NCBI GenBank assembly: GCA_022509125.1
Contig: JAFLTU010000013.1
Coordinates: 1 to 57,175, forward strand
DNA length: 57,175 nt
Direction of reading: 5' to 3'
Origin: Muribaculaceae bacterium
GTDB lineage: Bacteria > Bacteroidota > Bacteroidia > Bacteroidales > Muribaculaceae
The translations under genes and the position numbers were made by a program. This document shows positions 51,990-57,175 of the stretch, in pieces. The notes beneath the pieces were generated by a model. That model saw only the letters and a list, made by a program, of their open reading frames with translations. It ran no database searches and was not told the origin of the DNA. Position 1 is the stretch's first letter. Each line of letters opens with the position of its first letter.

Positions 51990-53129
51990 ATGACATCCTT
52001 AAACTGCCAATGTCAGGGTTACAGCCATATAGAAACCGGTAAACCCTGTCAAGACAATTCCTTCAGTGAAGTCAATCCCAATGGAATTGCTTTCGCTATT
52101 ATTTCCGACGGTCACGGTGGTAAACGTTACTTCAGGAGTGAAGTAGGTTCAAAATTTATCACCGGGATCGCCAGGGATAAGATGATGGCTTTTATCTCAA
52201 ATTTCGGTGATGCTAATTTGAAAGGCACTCCTTTCACTCAGAGGAAATCAATAAAAACCCAGATCGAGGATAAAGATTTCGACAAACAAGGGAAGATAGA
52301 TAAGGCATTCCGTCAATTGTTTGGGTCGATTATCTATGAATGGAACCGCAAGGTTGAGCAACATGCGGCAAATAATCCTTTAACAGATAAAGAGAGGAGA
52401 GAACTTGAAGCAGATTGGATAAAAGACTTTGAAAACAAGGAAAAGTTAGAGAAAGTTTATGGCTGCACGCTAATTGCAACGGCATTCACACCTTCTTACT
52501 GGTTTGCCTTCCAGATAGGCGATGGAAAATGTTTCACTGTAGATGAAAAAGGGCAATGGATTGAACCGATACCCTGGGATGACAGGTGTTTTCTGAATAA
52601 AACCACTTCTATATGTGATACCGATGCCTTGAATGAGTTCCGTTATTGCTATGCAGGAGACGGAACGATACCTGTTTCGATTTTCTTAGCGTCAGATGGT
52701 CTTGACGATTCCTTCGGTTCAGAAGAAAATCAGGAAAATTTCTATGTGCAGATTCTCAAATCTCTGATTAAGACGGGTAAATTTAAAACTTTAAAAGATA
52801 TTGAAGAGGCACTCCCGGAATTGAGCAAAAAAGGGAGTAAGGATGATATGTCGATTGCTATGCTATACAACGAGAAGAAATTGAAAAATATGTATAAGAT
52901 ATTTCTTCAGTGGCAGATTGCGAATCTCAAACGACATATTGAGGAGCAAAATAAGAAAATCGAAGCCTCAAACAAAGATGTGGAAGCATTAGAAGCAATA
53001 CCTTCTCCCACTCCTCAAAATCTCATCGATCTCCAATATGCTCAAAAAGACAATCAAAGAGCTCTGGAAGAAAAATCCCGCCTCCTTGAAAGATTAACTG
53101 CCATGAAAGAAGAATTAGACAAACTCTAA
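51990..53129 (+). CDS. PP2C-type protein phosphatase with C-terminal coiled coil
   Basis: A 379-residue phosphatase. PP2C motifs are CQDNSF (metal Asp D22), ISDGHGGKRYF (D40-G44), YGCTLIATAF, FQIGDGKCF, LASDGLDDSF and GSKDDMSIAML. An insert of about 80 residues follows the second motif. The last 70 residues form an acidic and Lys-rich coiled coil (IEEQNKKIEASNKDVEALEA). It is the eraser that matches the kinase. It starts 3 bases after the VWA gene. Confidence 0.92.
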   Translation: MTSLNCQCQGYSHIETGKPCQDNSFSEVNPNGIAFAIISDGHGGKRYFRSEVGSKFITGIARDKMMAFISNFGDANLKGTPFTQRKSIKTQIEDKDFDKQGKIDKAFRQLFGSIIYEWNRKVEQHAANNPLTDKERRELEADWIKDFENKEKLEKVYGCTLIATAFTPSYWFAFQIGDGKCFTVDEKGQWIEPIPWDDRCFLNKTTSICDTDALNEFRYCYAGDGTIPVSIFLASDGLDDSFGSEENQENFYVQILKSLIKTGKFKTLKDIEEALPELSKKGSKDDMSIAMLYNEKKLKNMYKIFLQWQIANLKRHIEEQNKKIEASNKDVEALEAIPSPTPQNLIDLQYAQKDNQRALEEKSRLLERLTAMKEELDKL

Positions 53130-53216
53130 TGTCTAATGCCTTTTCAGAATAACCGGACAGTCTAAAACTTGTCCCTATTTGAAATGAATGTTACGCTTAT
53201 GGGATTTTGCAGAACG

Positions 53217-53241
53217 TAGGCATGCATTCCCTGCATGCCTA
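53217..53241. repeat. REP-like palindrome preceded by GTAG
   Basis: TAGGCATGCA (53217-53226) and TGCATGCCTA (53232-53241) form a perfect 10-pair stem with loop TTCCC. GTAG lies at 53216-53219, as in RAYT-linked REPs. The remaining bases of the 256-base gap 53130-53384 hold nothing else I can support, apart from a weak hairpin near 53153 and a -7-like GACCTTTG at 53325. Confidence 0.4.
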
Positions 53242-53384
53242 AACTATTACTTTCTCCTTCTGGGAGGCCAATAGATTATCTTAACATAACATCACTATTA
53301 TTTTATAGGATAAAGAGAAGAACAGACCTTTGCATTAGTTATGTTATTAGAATTGATCAGTAGAAAGACAGATAATTTTAAATT

Positions 53385-54179
53385 ATGAGCATATATTTCC
53401 TGAAAGCAATGAGAGAAGTGAGCAATCGAAGCCAAGAGATTCCGCTCTCGAAAATGCAACTCTACAATATGCTTAATGATTATAAGGCCTTTAAGGAATC
53501 AAATGTATTAGGTTTCGCAGTCAAGACCCTGATTAATGATGGAACATGGAATAAACTTTCCAGCCTCTTTAATGAATGGACTGTTTCGGAGGAGAAATTG
53601 GAGAGGCTGAAGGCAAAAATTATGTCCACCTATGGTTTCTCGCGATCAATTATAGACGTAATATATGATGGTTTCAAATGGTGTGTTGAAGATTGGGATA
53701 ATGCCTGGAATCCAAGAGACAAATCACCGATTCTTCATGTTAAAGGTTTGCCCTTGACGGGAACCACCTTTGACTTGACTGTGAAATTGATGAACCAGGG
53801 AATGGTATGGAATTTTGAAAAACAATGTCTCGTAGGAGATCTCCACGGATTGGAAAATTGTGAATTCAAGTTTAACGAATCCTGGAAGGAGGTCCCCGTT
53901 TATCTTCTTTATATAACATTGCCTGTTGAAACAACTGATGAGCAGGCCAATCGCCTTCTTCAAGAATGTCGTTTTGTAGAATTAAAGCGCAGAGAAAGGA
54001 TCGAGCGAGAGAGAGGCAGGAAAGATCCTAGAAATGAAGTCCCGGTCTATCGTCAGATCACATTGCATAGGCATGATGACAATCGGATGGTTATCCGTTA
54101 TAAAGACAACTGGGGATATGGATTTCATGCCAATGCCGGGATCTTCATACCCCATAACAATCTTCAATCCAAAGATTGA
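53385..54179 (+). CDS. Unrecognised 264-residue protein next to the Ter island
   Basis: I do not recognise a family. The N-terminal half is helical (MSIYFLKAMREVSNRS, LSKMQLYNMLND, GFSRSIIDVIYDGFKW), and the middle has TTFDLTVKLMNQGM. A cluster of Arg/Glu residues (VELKRRERIERERGR) near residue 205 is a likely basic helix. There are no signal peptide, membrane helix or catalytic motif. It lies 256 bases after the phosphatase gene, in the same direction, so it may be a separate gene or a distant member of the island. Confidence 0.65.
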   Translation: MSIYFLKAMREVSNRSQEIPLSKMQLYNMLNDYKAFKESNVLGFAVKTLINDGTWNKLSSLFNEWTVSEEKLERLKAKIMSTYGFSRSIIDVIYDGFKWCVEDWDNAWNPRDKSPILHVKGLPLTGTTFDLTVKLMNQGMVWNFEKQCLVGDLHGLENCEFKFNESWKEVPVYLLYITLPVETTDEQANRLLQECRFVELKRRERIERERGRKDPRNEVPVYRQITLHRHDDNRMVIRYKDNWGYGFHANAGIFIPHNNLQSKD

Positions 54180-54262
54180 AATAATAAATCTGCTTTCATC
54201 CTAAGTAATTTTTAGAGAGGTAGTTATAAAGAGAGATTTATTAAACAAATCTTAGAAAGTCT

Positions 54263-55003
54263 ATGAGGGCCGCGGTGCTTATTATTGAAGAGATGAAGTC
54301 CCTGTATAATGAAAAAGAGGCTTCCAATCTTTCTCGTTTCTTTAAGACTGGGAAGGGAGAATATGGAGAAGGAGATAAGTTTCTCGGGATAAAAGTGCCG
54401 GTTACAAGATCTATCGTAAAGAAAAATAGAAATAATATTACCCTGGAGGATGTAAAAAAACTTATTGATTCTGAATGGCACGAGGTTAGACTTGCAGGAT
54501 TCCTTCTTTTGCTTGAACTCTATAAAATCAGTCTTAAAGAGAATGATATTGAACAAACTCAATTATTGGTGGATTTTTATCTGAATAATATAGAGAGGGG
54601 AAATAACTGGGATTTGGTGGATTTAGTGGCTTCCTATATTCTTGGAGACTGGGTTTTAAGAAATCCGGCGGGTGAATCTATATTATTGGAATTGGCTTGC
54701 AACGATGGCTATCTTTGGCATCAACGTGTTGCCATTGTTTCAACCTTCACATTGATTAAGGCCGGAAAATTCAAGTTGACTTTTCAAATTGCTGAAAAAT
54801 ATCTGTCACATTCCCATGATCTCATACATAAGTCCACAGGATGGATGCTCCGGGAAATTGGTAAAAGAGGGGGTAAGGAAGATTTGATAAAATTCCTTGA
54901 ATCCCATAAATCCAAAATGCCAAGGACGATGCTCCGATATGCCATAGAAAGATTTCCTGAGACTGAAAGAAAATATTTTATGAAAAAGACCATTTCGGTA
55001 TGA
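54263..55003 (+). CDS. AlkD-like DNA alkylation repair protein
   Basis: A 246-residue HEAT-repeat DNA glycosylase of the AlkD/AlkC type, which excises alkylated bases without base flipping. Seen: GKGEYGEGDKFLGIKVP near residue 30 and RGNNWDLVDLVASYILG (W and D of the active site) near residue 112. WMLREIGKRG near 193 and MPRTMLRYAIERFP near 220 fit the C-terminal HEAT units. The ATG at 54263 gives a slightly long leader before MKSLYNE at residue 11, which could be the true start. Confidence 0.9.
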   Translation: MRAAVLIIEEMKSLYNEKEASNLSRFFKTGKGEYGEGDKFLGIKVPVTRSIVKKNRNNITLEDVKKLIDSEWHEVRLAGFLLLLELYKISLKENDIEQTQLLVDFYLNNIERGNNWDLVDLVASYILGDWVLRNPAGESILLELACNDGYLWHQRVAIVSTFTLIKAGKFKLTFQIAEKYLSHSHDLIHKSTGWMLREIGKRGGKEDLIKFLESHKSKMPRTMLRYAIERFPETERKYFMKKTISV

Positions 55004-55103
55004 TTGAATGAATGGCAATAAGATCAAGAATTATAAATGATTTCCATGTAATAGGGAGTTCACCTGTTTTTAAACTGTCGATTTCTATTAAAAGAATCAG
55101 ATT

Positions 55104-55679
55104 ATGACGGAATTAAATAAGATATGGAACAAGATGATTGATGGTGAAGAATATGACGCCACTCATCCCGGGCTAAGAAATTTGTTGCAGCAAACTAGAA
55201 TGAAGTTATGGCAATTCAATAGCCTTCGCCCCGATCAAACTTATGAAATGAATGAGATTTTGAGAAGTCTCTTCGGCTCAATAGGTGAAAGATTTATCAT
55301 TAACCAGCCCTTCAGATGTGATTATGGTTGCAACATTTTCCTTGGAGAAGACTGTTTCATTAATTTCAATTGCACTATACTTGACGAGGCCAAAGTGACT
55401 ATAGGTAATAATGCTTTTCTTGGACCAAATGTTAGTATTTACACGGCTTGCCATCCCTTGGAACCGAAAAAACGCAACCGGTTTATTGAATGGGCAGAGG
55501 GGGTTACCATAGGCAATAATGTTTGGATAGGAGGCGATGTAACAATCCTTCCGGGAGTCTCAATCGGTGATAATGTAGTTATCGGTGCAGGTGCGGTAGT
55601 GACAAAAAGTTTTCCGTCAAATGTGGTCATAGGCGGAAATCCTGCAAGAATCATTAAGCACATACATATTCAAGGTTGA
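55104..55679 (+). CDS. Hexapeptide-repeat sugar O-acetyltransferase (Maa/LacA-like)
   Basis: A left-handed beta-helix acetyltransferase of 191 residues. The N-terminal helical MaaA domain (MIDGEEYDATHPGLRNLL) is followed by hexapeptide turns such as VTIGNNVWIGGDVTILPGV and VSIGDNVVIGAGAVV. The catalytic His is in YTACHPL. Members acetylate maltose, glucose or galactosides; the sugar is not clear here. Its stop lies 8 bases before the HD gene ATG. Confidence 0.93.
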   Translation: MTELNKIWNKMIDGEEYDATHPGLRNLLQQTRMKLWQFNSLRPDQTYEMNEILRSLFGSIGERFIINQPFRCDYGCNIFLGEDCFINFNCTILDEAKVTIGNNAFLGPNVSIYTACHPLEPKKRNRFIEWAEGVTIGNNVWIGGDVTILPGVSIGDNVVIGAGAVVTKSFPSNVVIGGNPARIIKHIHIQG

Positions 55680-55687
55680 AAATCATC

Positions 55688-56119
55688 ATGGAAATTTTAG
55701 AAGAATTATTAGATAAGGCGGCTTTTATCTGCGTGACTAAACATCAGGGACAAAGAGATAAAGTTGGAGCAGCATATTTTCAACATCCGATGAGAGTCGC
55801 AATGAATTGTGAAAAGAATGAAGAGAAGATAGTCGCTCTCCTTCACGATACTATTGAAGATACAGATGTCACTCCTCAATGGTTGAAAGATCAAGGTTTC
55901 CCGGAAGAAATCATTGAAGCAATTTTGTCAGTTACCCGTAACCCGAGTGAAGATTATCAGGAATTTGTTGAAAGAGCTAAGAAAAATCCTATTGGACGAA
56001 TTGTAAAGATTCATGATTTGGAAGACAATCTTAATGTCTTAAGACTTAGGGAGGTAAGTCCTGTGATGGCAGATAGATTTACTAAATATCTCAAGGCATT
56101 AGAATTCTTAAAAAACTAA
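55688..56119 (+). CDS. HD-domain hydrolase (SpoT/MESH1-like fold)
   Basis: From ATG 55688 the protein has 143 residues; a TTG at 55676 would add four. The HD set is H33 (FQHPMRVA), H53-D54 (ALLHDTIEDT) with E57/D58, and a later Asp in VKIHDLEDNL. This fits the hydrolase half of RelA/SpoT proteins, and small stand-alone hydrolases such as MESH1. ppGpp or another nucleotide is a plausible substrate but unproven. No synthetase domain is fused. Confidence 0.85.
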   Translation: MEILEELLDKAAFICVTKHQGQRDKVGAAYFQHPMRVAMNCEKNEEKIVALLHDTIEDTDVTPQWLKDQGFPEEIIEAILSVTRNPSEDYQEFVERAKKNPIGRIVKIHDLEDNLNVLRLREVSPVMADRFTKYLKALEFLKN

Positions 56120-56235
56120 AATAAGGTTGCGAAAGAATCCAATCAACTTACAGGGTCAAGGTTGCCATAGAACATAAATTTGTGGAAATTTTTGTTGATT
56201 AGATTCCTTACAGTAATTTAAAGTTGATGGCATAG

Positions 56236-56853
56236 ATGACCAAAATTGATAATAGTCCAATAGTAATTAGACCTGGTAGAATAGAAGATGCTCCATTTAT
56301 CGGTAAAACCATAACAGAGGCTATGGGTCATGAACTGTGTGTAGGCTTGGCTGAGTGTGAAGAGAATGTCCCAAATGTGTTGAAATTATTTACTGATCTT
56401 GCTGCCTCGGAGACTTCCCAATACAGTTATAGAAATGCTTTAGTTGCTGTGGATAAAGATGATAACAGGATAGGTGCTATCATCGGATATGATGGAGCAG
56501 GACTTCGGGAAATGAGGAAGGATTTCATATCAAAAGCCAATGAATTGTTGGGTTGGAATGTCACTTTTGAAGAGGCCGATAACTGGGAACCAGAAACTAA
56601 TGACAGAGAAATATATCTCGATTCATTATATGTTATTCCTGAATACAGAAACCAAGGAATTGCATCCTCATTAATCAAGGCAGCCATAGAAAAATATAGA
56701 AATATTGGCAAACCTTTCGGTTTATTGGTAGAGCCGCATAACATTAAAGCTCATAAATTATATAAAGAATTAGGCTTCAAAGAAGATGGCGTGAATAACT
56801 TCTGTGGGGAACCCATGATTCATTTAAGCTATTCCCGGAATTTACGTCCATGA
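56236..56853 (+). CDS. GNAT-family acetyltransferase
   Basis: A GNAT N-acetyltransferase of 205 residues. The acetyl-CoA loop is YRNQGIASSLIKAAI (motif A, RNQGIA) after LDSLYVIPE, and the C-terminal LYKELGFKEDG is motif B. The N-terminal half, before residue 120, has an unusual insert (PNVLKLFTDLAASE..QYSYRNA). Substrate unknown. Confidence 0.88.
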   Translation: MTKIDNSPIVIRPGRIEDAPFIGKTITEAMGHELCVGLAECEENVPNVLKLFTDLAASETSQYSYRNALVAVDKDDNRIGAIIGYDGAGLREMRKDFISKANELLGWNVTFEEADNWEPETNDREIYLDSLYVIPEYRNQGIASSLIKAAIEKYRNIGKPFGLLVEPHNIKAHKLYKELGFKEDGVNNFCGEPMIHLSYSRNLRP

Positions 56854-56964
56854 ACATCCAGTATCCCAAGTATCTGGCCATTATAAATACATAGAAGGGA
56901 AAATAACTTTCGAATATTCAATAAAATAATTTATCCTGTATCGAAATTTGAGACACATTCAAAA

Positions 56965-56972
56965 TAATTTTG
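56965..56972 (+). promoter_or_regulatory. -7 box before the right-edge gene
   Basis: TAATTTTG is an exact TAnnTTTG match 49 bases upstream of the ATG at 57022. No -33 partner was found. Confidence 0.4.
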
Positions 56973-57021
56973 CATATGAAACAAAGGCTATGGATATTGT
57001 GATTTGCCTCTAAAAAATATT

Positions 57022-57175
57022 ATGGATTCAAATTTTTATAATAAAAGGTATGGAGATTATAACGATATCGATCTCCCAAGAACTTATCGGACTTATTTCG
57101 ATGCCTATTGCACGGAATATTCTGAATATCCCATTGAAGAAAAGATATTGGATTTAGGTTATGTGATTACTCATG
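57022..57175 (+). CDS. 5' end of an unrecognised gene (partial)
   Basis: An open frame starts at ATG 57022 and runs to the right edge (51 codons visible). It begins MDSNFYNKRYGDYND and is rich in Tyr and Asp. No known motif is visible and it lacks a signal peptide. It is likely a real gene because an exact -7 box precedes it, but the family cannot be named. Confidence 0.5.
   Translation, partial: MDSNFYNKRYGDYNDIDLPRTYRTYFDAYCTEYSEYPIEEKILDLGYVITH

Noticed and set aside
1..57175. CRISPR arrays, prophage, insertion sequences, rRNA or tRNA genes
   Set aside because: I found no transposase, integrase, phage structural gene, regular spaced repeat, or RNA gene signature on either strand; almost all space is covered by protein genes.

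Overview
The window looks like the chromosome of a gut Bacteroidales species, probably Muribaculaceae or a close relative. The basis is a family-level impression from several signs. Promoters fit the Bacteroidetes form (-7 box TAnnTTTG, with TTG or TTTG about 19-21 bases upstream). Shine-Dalgarno sites are rare. Several families are typical of the group: DUF5106, DUF4465, DUF5063, the UVR-tailed bifunctional nuclease and the paired GH53/BtuG-type surface lipoproteins. Gene density is very high, with many 1-40 base overlaps. I saw no rRNA, tRNA, insertion sequence, prophage or CRISPR array.

Layout. 1-164 is the 3' end of a GH53 galactanase with its terminator. 374-10546 is ligA facing a long minus-strand run (BadF/BadG kinase, Cys-less thioredoxin-fold protein, DoxX, mnmA, DUF151-UVR nuclease, an ArgC-like pseudoenzyme, ssb, speA, truA). 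10698-15000 holds a DEAD-box helicase and a minus-strand group (DMT protein, dus, mtnN, BASS transporter). 15085-23068 is a plus-strand housekeeping run: ruvX, yicC, gmk, nadD, DUF5063, M18 peptidase, tig, clpP, clpX. 23151-25027 has a small triple-repeat secreted protein, a DEDDh exonuclease, a WYL regulator and a two-hairpin REPIN-like element.

25133-33377 is a complete cobalamin uptake operon on the minus strand. A promoter sits inside the upstream terminator, followed by an adenosylcobalamin-class riboswitch with its own terminator. Then come two surface lipoproteins (DUF4465 and a PKD-like one), a BtuG-like beta-propeller lipoprotein, a TonB receptor, and the periplasmic BtuF, BtuC and BtuD homologues. 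A strong terminator-shaped hairpin lies inside the signal-peptide codons of the BtuG-like gene. 33409-37069 is etfB-etfA-acyl-CoA dehydrogenase. 37235-45157 is mixed: a PD40 protein, a glycosyltransferase, a UDG-fold protein, DedA, rpe, a second GH53 enzyme, a phosphoethanolamine-transferase-like enzyme and an acyltransferase.

46236-53129 is the most unusual region. It is a Ter-type stress or signalling island: two TerD proteins, a PIF1-like helicase, a free-standing TerY-C zinc ribbon, a protein kinase with zinc-ribbon and FHA-like tail, a TerY-like VWA protein and a PP2C phosphatase. It is flanked by a divergent pair of paralogous small exported proteins and an orphan 264-residue gene. The parts suggest Ca-binding TerD scaffolds, reversible phosphorylation (kinase/phosphatase/VWA) and a DNA-processing helicase working as one response. 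The right end (54263-57175) has an AlkD-like glycosylase, an O-acetyltransferase, an HD hydrolase, a GNAT acetyltransferase and the start of one unrecognised gene.
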